Source of the DNA: Achatina immaculata | Taxonomy: Eukaryota; Mollusca; Gastropoda; Stylommatophora; Achatinidae | Assembly: GCA_009760885.1 (NCBI GenBank) | Contig: CM019709.1 | Span: forward strand, 31,797,713-31,861,712 | Reading direction: 5' to 3' | DNA length: 64,000 nucleotides | Shown: one piece after another, positions 26,601 through 40,500 of the stretch | Layout: each line of letters starts with the position of its first letter | Numbering within the stretch: position 1 is the first letter of the stretch | Notes under the pieces: generated by a model | Told to the model about the DNA's origin: nothing | The model's input: the letters and a program-made list of their open reading frames with translations, nothing else | Databases searched by the model: none | Position numbers and translations under genes: made by a program

Positions 26601-29600
26601 GTTAACCTCACATTTTGTTCCTGAAATGGAAAAAAAATGGCAGAGCAAAATCTGAAACATTTTCTGTCGAATAAGAAACTGTCAGGCTTGCGTACAGCAA
26701 AGTGACAGAGCATAACATGCATGGTTGAAAGGTAAAGGTAAAATTCCCATTTCCATGCCATTAAGGCATATTGGGGAATACGGTGTTAGGCCCATATTTT
26801 CTGTGACCTTCAGAACATGAAAGTGTGATGTGGTCAGTATCACACCTGGCCACATTTACCTTCCAGATTTCTCTGGTACCCATTTTCAGAGGCTGGGTGG
26901 GCCCTGAGGGCCTTTTTGGTGTGTCTAAAAAAAAATCTCACTGCTGAGACTTGAACCCAGTACCACCGGATTAGTAAATTGAGCACCCAACCACTCAGCT
27001 AACCAGACCACCACAGAAATACAAATCACTTTAGAATGAAAGAATAAAATAGCAAGAGAATGACTGTGGATCTGATCGTGGACTTAGTCCATTAGGATGT
27101 GCAACCATCTAGCCAGTCAGTCAGTCATTTGAATGTCACTTGTGAAACTTGATCATCCCTTGATGAAGTTGAGAGACTCGCCAAGAGCAGGAAAACTTGG
27201 CAAACAACTATGTGAGCCCTATGTGGCGTTTAATGGCACAGGAAGGATGTAAGATGTAGGATGTGAGACTTTGCCTCCCTAACAGCTCTCCTGTAGGCCT
27301 CTCAGTTGTAAGCAAGATGTCCTGCTGCTTATCTGTTAGATAAGAAGACTCAATCAAGTTTTAGTCAAAGCATATTTTTTTTTTTTTGCCACAGTTGTTT
27401 TTATACAAAAATAGAACAGTGCTCCAGTAGTGTTATCATTTAGTAACCAAGGATTTATAAAATGCATTCACTTTTTGGTTTTATACATGCATATTTTTCT
27501 CCTCCATATATATCTTATATCCTATATTCTTTCCGTGCTGTTAAATGTCATATAGTCGCCAAGTTTTCCTATCTTCGGCAACCTTTTCAACCTCAACAAG
27601 GGATTTTATGCCTACTAATTTGGCCACAGGGGAGCAGAAGTAAGGGTAGACCAAAAGAGACATGGAGAAGAACAACAGAAAGGATGTTGAGCAATAGAGG
27701 GCTCACCTGGGCAAGAGCAGAAAAAAAGGCGAAAGACAGGCATTTGTGGAAAACCCTTGCGGAAGCCCCATGTGCCCTGGGCACTTAAGGTTCAGAGAGA
27801 GAGAGAATTTGGCCTCTCTTAAGTGTCCTCTTTAGTTTAAGGTGGCCGACCTCTTTTTCTTTGGCCTGTTGTGTTCCACTTGATAGATTGTTTGGGGATT
27901 TTCTGACTATTTCTTCTCATCACATGACTGACATATGTTCATTCCTTTTCCTGATCACCCATGAGACTGGTTGTTGTTTGCTCATTTGTCTTATCTCTGC
28001 ATTGTTCTTGAACTCATTCCACTTTATATAGAGTATTTTCCTTAGGCATTTGTTTTCAAAAGTATCTAATTTGTTGTCTATTTCTTTAGTTATTTTCCAG
28101 CTTTTGCATGCATAAGTGAGGGCGGATTTAATAATTTAATTGAATAATCTTAACTTGGTTTTTATGCTTATAACTTTTGAGTACCACATGTTCTCAAGAT
28201 ACTTGAAGGTCAGTGCTGCTTTTGCAGTGGTGTGCTATAACCATAAATGTATTAATTTTCACCTTGTTAACTGTTTGTCTAAACAGGAAGAGAACAGAGC
28301 AAAGCCAGAGAGAGATGGTATGAAAAGTATTACGGCCGTAAATTTATATATTAATTTCCATTTTCTTGGTATTTTGTGTAAATAAATGAGGCATTGGGCG
28401 AAACCAGGGAGAAACGAAAATGTGATTGCAAGACTATTACAGCTCACAATGTATTTATTTATTTATTTTCCTTGGTATTTTGTATAATGTGGGACAGGGC
28501 ACAGCCAAGTGAAAAGAAAATATGATGATAGCCTGATACTAAATCACATAGTGAAATGTCTGGTGGGAGAAGAAGGTGTAATGAAATTATACTAAATCAC
28601 ATAGTGAAATGTCTGGTGGGAGAAGAAGGTGTAATGAAATTATACTAAATCACATAGTGAAATGACTGGAGGGAGAAAAAAATGTAATGAAATGATACTA
28701 AATCACATAATGAAATGACTGGAGGGAGAAGAAGGTGTAATGAAATTATACTAAATCACATAGTGAAATGACTGGAGGGAGAAGAAAGTGTAATGAAAAG
28801 ATACTAAATCACATAGTTAACTGATTTAAAACATCAATGATCTAAGTCTGTTCATAAGAAAGAAGATGACCAATGCTTACTCACTGGCACCCAGTGATGA
28901 TGATCAGCTTTCTTTTCTTGCTTTCTGCCACAGAAATATATGAGCAACATGCTAAGCTTTTCTTTTCTGTTTTATAATATATGACTTTATAATATGACAC
29001 AGAGACAGCACTAAAACACACAAAGTCACATGAAGTTACCATAGTCATGGGAGATTTTAATGCCAAAGTTGGTAAAGGAAGAACTTCAGACATCGTTGGT
29101 GACTATGGACTGGGGGAGAGGAATGACAGAGGTTATAAATTAATTGAATGGGCAAGAATACACAGCATGGTTGTAGGAAACACCTGGTTTAAACAACATC
29201 CTCGAGGACTGGCAACGTGGTGCAGCCCAGACAAAAAGACATTTAACCAGATAGACTACATATTAATCAACAAACGATTCTGCAATGCATTACTAACAAC
29301 AAAAACCATGCCAGGAGCTGACTGCAGTAGTGACCATGATCCACTCTGTGGAAAAGTTAGAATAAAGCTAAAGAAAGCAGGCAGAAAAGTGAGAAACATC
29401 AAATTGAATACAGAACTTCTTAAAAATGACCAAGAACTGTGAGAACAATACAAAGTTATTATAACAAATAGATACAATGCAATAGCAAAGATAAATAGTA
29501 TAGATGAACAATGGGAAATGTTAAGAGAGTCTATCCACCAAACTGTTAAGGAGATATTACCACCGAAAAAAGAAGCCCCTAAAAATAAATGGATGACAGA

Positions 29601-32600
29601 CGACATCTTAGGACTGATGGACAAGAGGAGGAGGTGTAAAAATAACGAGGAAAAATATAGCAAGATAAATAAAGAAATAAGATGCAAATGCAGAGAAGCA
29701 AAAGAAGTGTGGTTAAATGAACAGTGCAGACAGATAGAGGACTCTCATATTAAAGACAGCAAAAACATGCACAAAGGAATTAATGAACTCACAGGCAGGA
29801 AAACAAAATATACCACAGGATGCCTGAAATCGAAAGAAAGTAAAATGTTAATGGGAAAAGAAGACATTGTGGACAGGTGGACAGAGTATATCTGTGAGCT
29901 ATATGGAGGAGAAAGACCAGAATTAACACCAGATACTGAAAACTATGATGGACCGCCAATACTTGAAGATGAAATCATAGATGCCATCATACACATGAAG
30001 AAAGGAAAAGTGACTGGGCCTGATAATATAACAATAGAAGAAATAGAGGCACTAGAGGAGACAGGAATAAAAATAATAACCAAGTTACTGAATGACATTT
30101 ACAACGGTGGTTATATTCCCAGTGACCTGATTAAATCCACGTTTATAGCACTACCAAAGAAACCAGGTGCAAAGGAATGTGATGACCACTGGACTATCAG
30201 CCTCTCATGTCATATAACGAAGTTACTTCTGAGAATAATTATGAGAAGAACAAGGAAAAAGATAAAAATGGAAATAGCAGATGAACAGTTTGGATTTGTT
30301 GAAGGAAAGGGAACACACAATGCCATTTATGCTTTATGAACACTAACAGAAAGAGCTTTAGAAGTACAGAAAGATCTCTACTTATGCTTCATTGATTACA
30401 CCAAGGCATTTGACAAGGTGAAACATAATGAAATTATTAAAATGCTTGAAGACATCAATATAGACGGCAAAGACCTGAGGATTGTAAAACATCTATACTG
30501 GCAGCAAGAAGCAGCAGTTCGAGTCGAAAATAGAATTGGAAAATATCAACCTATAAAACAAGGGGTGCGACAAGGATGTGTACTATCTCCAGACCTTTTT
30601 TCTCTGTACAGCGAGAATATTCTAAGAACAATCATCACAGAACCAGGCATAAAAATTGGAGGATACAATATTAACAACCTTCGGTATGCTGACGACACAG
30701 TACTGATAGCTGAGAACCAACAAGACCTGCAAAATCTCTTGGATAAAGTCGCCAAAGAAAGTGAACAGAAAGGCCTTACTTTGAACATCAAAAAGACAGA
30801 GACTATGGTTATATCTAAGAAACAGAATCCACCAGCATGCAGTATTAAATTAAACAGAACTATTCTAAAGCAGGTGCAGAAATTCAAATACCTTGGAGCA
30901 GTAATAACTTCAGATAGGAAATGCAGAACAGAAATTAGGAAAAGAATAGGCCAAGCAAAGACTGCATTTCAGAGAATGAGAAACATATTAGCTAACACAT
31001 CTTTATCAATGAATGTTAGAAAACGAGTCCTAAAATACTATATTGAACCTATCTTGTTATATGGAAGTGAATCATGGACAACAGACAAGTCTGCACAAAA
31101 ATCATTGGAAGCAGCAGAAATGTGGTTTATTAGAAAAATGTTGCGAATCCCCTGGACAGCAAAAATAACTAATGAAGAATGTATGAGAAGAGCTGGAGAG
31201 ACAAAAACCCTTGTCAAAAAGATAAGAGAGAGACAATGTACTTTCATAGGACATGCAATGAGAAGAGGGGGCATTGAAAATATTATAACAAGAGGAAAAA
31301 TAGAAGGAAGAAGATCAAGAGGAAGACCAAGAGAAATGATACTGGACAGTCTGACGGGATGGTGTGAGAGGAGATCACCAACTGAACTGATGGCCTGCAT
31401 GAAGGATCGGGTACTCTGGAGAAGCATAATAGCCAATGCCAGTCGGCACGGCACATGATGATGATGATGATGATTTATAATATCTTAAATTATTACTTTC
31501 TGAATAGCTTTTTTTTCTTTCTTCTTTTTCTGTTCTGTTTTTTTTTTTTCAACTATTTAAAATTTGAAACTTCTCAACTGTGTGCTTTGTTACTGAACAA
31601 CACTGATATAACCTGTTAAAAAATATAACTGTAATTGTTATTAAAAATGATGGTCATAGTTTTGTATGAGATAATGCATGTGAAAAATTAAACTAACATG
31701 AATGTTGAGAATGCACAACAAGTTATAGTTTGAGATGATACCTGAAAATCCAGGCAAGCAAGAGCATGTAAAAGTGTTGATGCCATCAACACAGGTTCCA
31801 TTATTTTGGCATGAAGATGAGTAACAATCTGGTATATTAATCTCACATGAGACACCAGAGAAGCCTGGTGAGCAAGCACAAGATGCTAAATTGTTCTGAA
31901 CTTCACAGTGACCTCCATTCTGGCATACTAAGTCTGTTGTTGAGCAAGCATCCCACTCTGTTGGCAAAAATATATTTCTTATCATATCAGACTCATAACA
32001 AATATATTGTGCAGACAGTGTACTGTTATTCTATACTTATGTTTATCGATGTCATAGTCACTATCATTTTCAATCATTAATGCAGAAATGGAGTATATGA
32101 TATTCTACATAGTCTGCTGAATATACGATGACACATAACTTAGCTAATTTGAATGAAACAAAATAGAACTTCTCTGTGAGATAAACAACAATACACACAC
32201 TGATTGTGGGATTTAACATAAAACATAATTTAACTGTACGATATGCATCTTGTCATTGGGAAATACAACTATAATTATGTAAAATATACAACAATCTATA
32301 TGATTGTAGGTTTTCAAAAACAGTTATTATTATGTGCCATTCCAGATCATGCTTCTCCATCTTGTGCAGTCCTTGGTGTTTCCGATTAGTTCAGATGCTT
32401 TTCTTTTCCCATGCTACCTGGTCAGTCTACTGAGATCTTTTCTTCTGGCCTTCCTTTTTTCCTTTTTATGCATCTTAATTGAAGAAAACAACAATAATAA
32501 ACAACATAGTTCTGAAATAAACAACAGTACACAACTAAATAAAAAAAGAGGCAACTTTGGTTAGCTTTGACAACATTATGGATCCACTGATGAAACTTTG

Positions 32601-34489
32601 AAGTTTAGGAAGGGTGGTCAATTTGGGCAATTCCAAAATCAGTCTTCAATTGGCTGGTAAAAATAAACTGGCTGCTATAGTGACATGGCACATTTCCTGT
32701 GGTAACCAGAAAATTATCATCTCACTAAATGCCAACCCATAGGCCATTTTGTTCAGATGAGCATAAGTAACAACCGAGGAACCAAATGAAAATTTTAACT
32801 AAATGGAATCAAATAAAAACTTATAAAATGAAAATGCTGAGTACTACCAAAAAAAAAAACTCACTGAACATGTCTTTATGAATATAAAAAAAAAGTATTG
32901 AAAATGTGGACTTGGGAATATAAAGAAATACCCAAAACATCTACATGAACATAAAATAAATAATTTTAAAAAAACATCAACTATAAACATCTTTGAAAGT
33001 GTCCCCAAGAATGTTTAATAAGTACTTATAACAATTACTGAAAATTGTCTCAATGAAAATAAATATAAATACTGAAAACTGGCTATATGAACATATATAC
33101 ATGTATTGAATATTTATACAAGAACTGAAAAATATTTTAATGGATCTATGAAAAAAATGTACTAAAAATACCTTAATAAACACACAGACGGAAACAGGGC
33201 TAGATCAGGGGCAATACACAATGAACACAGAATTGGAGTCATCTCCCTAAAAACTCTGAAGGAAATCCTGATGTCAAAGGCTGAACACGTATGGGCATGC
33301 CCCGAGTGTAATGAAAGCCACTCCCCAGGACCAGCAACAGAGCTAGGGTTTTTTTTTAACAGTTACGGTTAAAGACTGAAACAGATTTATATAAGCATAT
33401 AAACAAGTACAGAAAGAAGCTGATATGGAAACTAAAATAGAAACTAACGTAAACACTGTGAGATGTTGGTGGCCCCATCCACTACAGTAGTTAGCCCATC
33501 CTGACACACCAAGCATTCAGTGGCACCATGATCTTCCTGATAGGTTCCAATTGGACATATCGTACAAGGCACAAGACCAGTCTCACTGTATGTACCTGGG
33601 TCACACATATCTGGAACAAAAAAAGAACAAAACAAAGGCAGGTCATTACAACAGCATCAGCTATAAAGGTTGGTAAGATGTAATCATTACATACTAACTC
33701 ATCACTGCCATGTCACTATAGCAGCCAGTTTATTTTTACCAGCCAGTTGAAGACTGATTTTGGAATTGCCCAAACTGACCACCCTTCCTAAACTTCAAAG
33801 TTTCATCAGTGGATCCATAATGTTGTCAAACTCATCACATCAAAAGTTTTCTAGGTGCCAACAACTGACAGTTCAAGCTATAAAAATTAAAACGTTGCAA
33901 ATATCTTTGTTCTGTACATCTTATTGCTTCTGAAACAAGTAAACATAGCTAACAATTTTTAGCTATTAATTACGTACTTCTGAACTCCTAAATGTTTTCT
34001 TTAAGACAAAACTATCTAGAGACAAATTAAGAAATTGTAAATGAGGGCGAGCAAAACAAAGAAATTATGACAAAATCCACAACACGAAAATCCAGATTTG
34101 TAGGACATGTTTTGAGAAGAGGCAAACTAGAACACCTAATGACAATGGAAAAAAATGGAGGTATAAAAGGACAGAGAGGGACAAAGAAACAAGATACTTG
34201 ATGGACTAGAAGAGTACTATGGAGCTCAGTCCAACACACATCTTATGGAAGCAGTAAAGGACAGGTGGTTGTGGAAATCAGTGACAACCAATGCCTGAAT
34301 GGCACAGACCAGTGACAGAGTCTGGAGATTCATAAGTAGTATCTGACATGAGATATCTGTAATCAGAAACTGGCAATCCCCACACTCTGGATATTCCTAT
34401 ATGTGCTCTCTGCTTTCCGTTCCATCACCCACTGAAGTGTGCACCTGCTGATGAAGCCAGTCACACACAGAGACATGATATATATATAT

Positions 34490-34561
<72 letters not shown>

Positions 34562-37500
34562 TTCATATACAGGACCACAGTAGGCATGGCACAGTCTGCC
34601 AGTAAAGACCAAGCCCACATTAAAAGTTGTCTAAAAGACCACAGACAAGTTTATAAGATGTCTATAATAATAAGCTCTTGATTTTGCAGATAACATAACT
34701 CTTATCAGTGACAATGTGAAATCAATGCAAGTAAAAACAGATACCCTGTCTTCAATGGCTAATAAAATCGGACTTGAAATTAACAGGGATAAAACAAAAA
34801 TAATGAAATGTCTCATTAACCATGAAAGACAGATATACGTAGAAGGAACAGCTGTTGATGAAGTAAACCATTTGCATTATCTCAGCAGCTACATAGACCA
34901 GGATTGTGATACCAGAAAGTAAGTTAGAATTCAAATTGCAAAAGCAGCACTGATCTTCAAGAATCTTGAGAACAAACGGCATTCAAAAGTTATAAGCACA
35001 AAAACCAAGTTAAGATTACTCAATTCAAATGTAATATCCACCCTCATTTATGCATGTGAAAGGTAGAAAACAACTAAAGAAATAGACAAAAAATTAAACT
35101 CTTTTGAAAACAAATGCCTAAGGAAAATACTCTGTATAAAGTAGAACAAATTCAAGAACAATGCAGAGATAAGACAGATGAGCAAACAACAACCTGTCTC
35201 ATGGGTAATCAAAAAAAAGAAGATGGACATATGTTGGTCATGTGATGAGAAGAAACAATCAGAGATCCCCAAACAAGCTATCAAATGGAACACAACAGGC
35301 TGAAGAAAAAGATGTCAACCATGTGAAACTCTAAAAAGGACATTCTTGAGGAGACTGAAAAACTTGCTGAAGACAAGAAATCTTGGCAAACTACCACGCG
35401 GGCCCTATGTGACGTTTAGCAGCACGGGAAGGATGTAAGATAATAAACAACAGCCAGCTTTACAATATGTAAACATAATAAACTGTTTACAATAGACTAC
35501 ACCAATATTTTACTGCCTATAACAAGCCACAACCAACAATTCAAGCTATCTATTACAAGTGACAGCCAACATTTCGAACTGTCTAAAACAATTCACAACT
35601 AACATTTCAAGCTTTTTTACAACAGTTCACAACCAACATTTCAAGCTGTCTATAACAGTTCACAACCAACATTTCAAGCTGTTTATAACAGTTCACAACC
35701 AACATTTCAAGCTGTCTATTACAAGTGACAGCCAACATTTCGAACTGTCTAAAACAATTCACAACTAACATTTCAAGCTTTTTTACAACAGTTCACAACC
35801 AACATTTCAAGCTGTCTATAACAGTTCACAACCAACATTTCAAGCTGTCTATAACAGTTCACAACCAACATTTCAAGCTGTCTGTAACAATTCACAGGTA
35901 ATATTTCAAGCTTTTTTTTTTAATAAAAGTTCACAACCAACATTGCTTTCTATAGGAGGCCACAGACAACATACCAAATGTTCACAGCAAAACAGGACTA
36001 GAGAGTGTAGTGCAGTTGAACCATGCAGACTGTCTTGTATCTTCACAAATGTGTACTAATCTTCCTTTCTGGCAACTAACAGCAATGATGAACACATGAT
36101 GATGGAAAGTCTTATTACTATATGCCTCACTGACTAACCTAGACATTCCTGAAAACTGGTTGCCCCAGTTCTCAATGTCTTTCTTCCCCCAGGGCAAGGC
36201 AAACATGATGTAGCACTGGAAAAAAACTGGATATGATGCAAGGGGCATGGCAGACAAGGAGCAAGTCCAGTACCGGAGTACTCACCATGGCCACACGCGG
36301 CTGCAAGAAAAATATGCATGCACCCAAGTTCAGTTTGTCTTCCTAACAGTTATTTCATGCTGTAGTCTAATTTTCTCTGTTATTTAAACATGTCTCATTT
36401 TATAGCACTCATTTCAAAGAGCACTTCTCTCTCTCTTGATGGATGGATGGATGGATGGATGGATGGATGGATGGATGGATGGATGGATGGATGGATGGAT
36501 GGATGGATGGATGGATGGATGGATGGATGGGTGGATGGATGGGTGGATGGATGGGTGGATGGATGGATGGATGGATGGATAAACAAAGAGAAAAGAGAGA
36601 GAGAGACTGATTGATTGATTGATTTATTGAACTTTATTTGTAAAGAATGAAGAATTGATCTGATATTATGTCCTTTATCATACAACTTTCTCTCTATTCC
36701 AGACATTCTAGAGAGAGAGGCAGAAAGAATCTTTAAAAAAAAACAAACAAAAAAACAACAGAATAGTAAGTTAACAATAGTAATCCCCTGTCCCATTTTC
36801 TCTATGAATAGTGGCTGCATAAAATTTCCTGCTTGCTCTGTCTCTTGCATTGATTTCAGCTTGGCTGTTGATTTGTTTGTTACTATGGATTTTAGTTCTC
36901 TGTATATGATTTTATTGTCACAGGTCTTAAAGCATGATCATTGAGCTGACAGTCAGTTGCAGAGTAGTGTGGGCAAGAATCAGTTTTAGAATGAACAACA
37001 GTCAGTTGTGATATGGGCAGCAGTCAGTTGTGGTATGGACAGCAGTCAATTCTATTTTGGGCAACAATCAGTTCTAAAATCAGTTGTAAAATAGGTAACA
37101 GTTAATTATAGAGTGAGCAACAGCCAGCTGTAATATGGACAAGTCATTTGTAGTATGGGGCAACAATCAGTTGTAGTATGGGCAACAGTTGTAAAGTCAG
37201 TTTTAAAATGGGTAATAATCAGTTATAGAACAGGCAACAGTTGGTTACAGAGTGGGCAGTGGTGATTTTCTTTAACATCCCAAGTGGATATATAAGAGGA
37301 CACCTCCGATGAAAGCAGCAAATCATTCTCATCCTTACTGCCCATGCAGTCTATAAAAGTAAAATGGGCCTCAGCTAATTAGCATTCACTGGTTATAAAA
37401 GCTCTGGGGCTCCTATCAGGATCTGGAGAGGACTGCGGGCTTTTGCCATGTCGACAGTGATCAAGATCTGATGGGACCAACAACCTCAAACACAGAAGAA

Positions 37501-40500
37501 GAAGAAAAAGGATTGGTTATAATAACTGCACTGATCTTCTAGCATAATGATGATATTGCAGACTTCCATCTATTCAATGCTACACTTGAACAGATGAAAC
37601 AAGATATAATTTTTTAGCAATAGATATATTTTTGACAGCTAAAAGGGGGTGATGCTGTCCATTTTGGCAATCAGCAACCTATAGTTGACATGCCTGCATC
37701 AGGGCTAGTGAACCATAGCTGAACAAGACCCTGTCTCATTTCTCTGTTGGTATCCCGAGAGAGAGAGAGAGAGGTAATGCTACGATAAGCATTTCACTAA
37801 ACACTTCAGCGTCACATACAGAACAGAGTGAAAGTTGTATGATAAAGGGCAGAATGTCAGATGGGCCTGCTCACCCAATTCTTAACCCTTTTGAAATAAA
37901 GATCAATCAATCAATCCCCAGTAACAGATCTGGCCTGGCTAATGGGGCAGGGATTGCCATTGCCACCATGGTGGTGGAGTCTGCTAAAGAAGTATTGTAC
38001 ACTCCCTGCTTTTTTAGCTACACTTTGGGACTGAAGACATAGCTGCCATAACCTGCTCCCAAGCAGAGAGTATGCTGTGTCTCAACATCTTCACGGCATC
38101 GACTGCAAGGAACACCAGCTCACAGTTTCAGGGATATTGAAGAAGAGGATGAAGATGACAGTCAAATGTCAAAAACTTGTGTTGAATTACAAGAAAACGG
38201 GGCATGGCTTATAGTATAGAGTGCTCCAAGTGTTTACACTTTTTAATAATGAGGAACTATTTTTATTAAGCAAGGTGGTGTCCCCTCCCACAGTTTTGGA
38301 TATTTGCATGACCAGTTTTTGTCATTTCATTCTCACTTGTGGATATTTACAACTGTTTAAGTTAGCTATTTGTTTAATCAACAAAACTTTTTTTTTCAGA
38401 AGTGTAAACCTATTTTTGGCAATAAGGCAAGCACTGACATGGAACCCCCAGGAAAACAGAAATCAGGGATGGTCCAGAACTACTTGAACCCCCAGGGAAA
38501 CAGAAATCAGAGATGGCCCAGAAATACTTGAACCCCCAGGAAAACAGAAATCAGGGATGGTCCAGAACTACTTGAACCCCCAGGGAAACAGAAATCAGGG
38601 ATGGCCCAGAAATACTTGAACCCCCAGGGAAACAGAAATCAGGGATGGCCCAGAACTACTTGAACCTCCAGGGAAACAGAAATCAGGGATGGCCCAGAAC
38701 TACTTGAACCCCCAGGGAAACAGAAATCAGGGATTGTCCAGAACTACTTGAACCCCCAGGGAAACAGAAATCATGGATGGTCCAGAACTACTTGAACCCC
38801 CAGGGAAACAGAAATCAGGGATGGTCCAGAACTACTTGGACCCCAAGGGAAACAGAAATCAGGGATGGCCCAGAACTACTTGGACCCCCAGGGAAACAGA
38901 AATCAGGGATGGCCCAGAACTACTTGAACCCCCAGGGAAACAGAAATCAGGGATGGCCCAGAACTACTTGAACCTCCAGGGAAACAGAAATCAGGGATGG
39001 CCCAGAAATACTTGAACCCCCAGGGAAACAGAAATCAGGGATGGCCAAGAAATACTTGGACCCCCAGGGAAACAGAAATCATGGATGGTCCAGAACTACT
39101 TGAACCCCCAGGGAAACAGAAATCAGGGATGGCCCAGAAATACTTGAACCCCCAGGGAAACAGAAATCAGGGATGGCCCAGAACTACTTGGACCCCCAGG
39201 GAAACAGAAATCAGGGATGGCCCAGAAATACTTGAACCCCCAGGGAAACAGAAATCAGGGATGGCCCAGAACTACTTGAACCTCCAGGGAAACAGAAATC
39301 AGGGATGGCCCAGAAATACTTGAACCCCCAGGGAAACAGAAATCAGGGATGGCCCAGAAATACTTGAACCCCCAGGGAAACAGAAATCAGGGATGGCCCA
39401 GAACTACTTGGACCCCCAGGGAAACAGAAATCATGGATGGTCCAGAACTACTTGAACCCCCATGGAAACAGAAATCATGGATGGTCCAGAACTACTTGAA
39501 CCCCCAGGGAAACAGAAATCAGGGATGGCCCAGAACTACTTGGACCCCCAGGGAAACAGAAATCAGGGATGGCCCAGAAATACTTGAACCCCCAGGGAAA
39601 CAGAAATCAGGGATGGCCCTGAACTACTTGAACCTCCAGGGAAACAGAAATCAGGGATGGCCAAGAAATACTTGAACCCCCAGGGAAACAGAAATCAGGG
39701 ATGGCCCAGAAATACTTGAACCCCCAGGGAAACAGAAATCAGGGATGGCCCAGAACTACTTGGACCCCCAGGGAAACAGAAATCAGGGATGGTCCAGAAC
39801 TACTTGAACCCCCATGGAAACAGAAATCATGGATGGTCCAGAACTACTTGAACCCCCAGGGAAACAGAAATCAGGGATGGCCCAGAAATACTTGAAACCC
39901 CAGGGAAACAGAAATCAGGGATGGCCCAGAACTACTTGGACCCCAAGGGAAACAGAAATCAGGGATGGTCCAGAACTACTTGAACCCCCAGGGAAACAGA
40001 AATCATGGATGGTCCAGAACTACTTGAACCCCCAGGGAAACAGAAATCAGGGATGGTCCAGAACTACTTGAACCCCCAGGGAAACAGAAATCAGGGATGG
40101 CCCAGAAATACTTGAACCCCCAGGGAAACAGAAATCAGGGATGGCCCAGAACTACTTGGACCCCCAGGGAAACAGAAATCATGGATGGTCCATAACTACT
40201 TGAACCCCCAGGGAAACAGAAATCAGGGATGGTCCAGAACTACTTGGACCCCCAGGGAAACAGAAATCAGGGATGGCCCAGAAATACTTGAACCCCCAGG
40301 GAAACAGAAATCAGGGATGGCCCAGAACTACTTGGACCCCCAGGGAAACAGAAATCATGGATGGTCCAGAACTACTTGAACCCCCATGGAAACAGAAATC
40401 AGGGATGGTCCAGAACTACTTAGACCCCAAGGGAAACAGAAATCAGGGATGGCCCAGAACTACTTGGACCCCCAGGGAAACAGAAATCAGGGATGGTCCA

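Larger units (their letters stand above)
25304..27246. repeat. Tandem duplication, unit 2 (1,943 bp)
   Basis: Second unit of the direct tandem duplication, holding exon 9. It ends in the RTE-A tail at 27149-27262, as unit 1 ends in the tail at 25206-25320. Confidence 0.95.

Noticed and set aside
29047..31458. A host gene of the kind often named craniofacial development protein 2-like
   Set aside because: Endonuclease plus RT, an (ATG)n tail and flanking duplication show it is a retrotransposon.
31847..32080. Plus-strand frame over exon 8
   Set aside because: It is the antisense of the EGF exon continuing into intron.
32566..33830. A single transposon with 125-bp terminal repeats that captured exon 7
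   Set aside because: The interior has no transposase, no clear target duplication is seen, and exon 7 fits its neighbours in phase and length; two inverted insertions are simpler.
36390..36850. Open frames with repeated WMDG (plus) and HPSI (minus)
   Set aside because: Simple translation of the (GGAT)n microsatellite.
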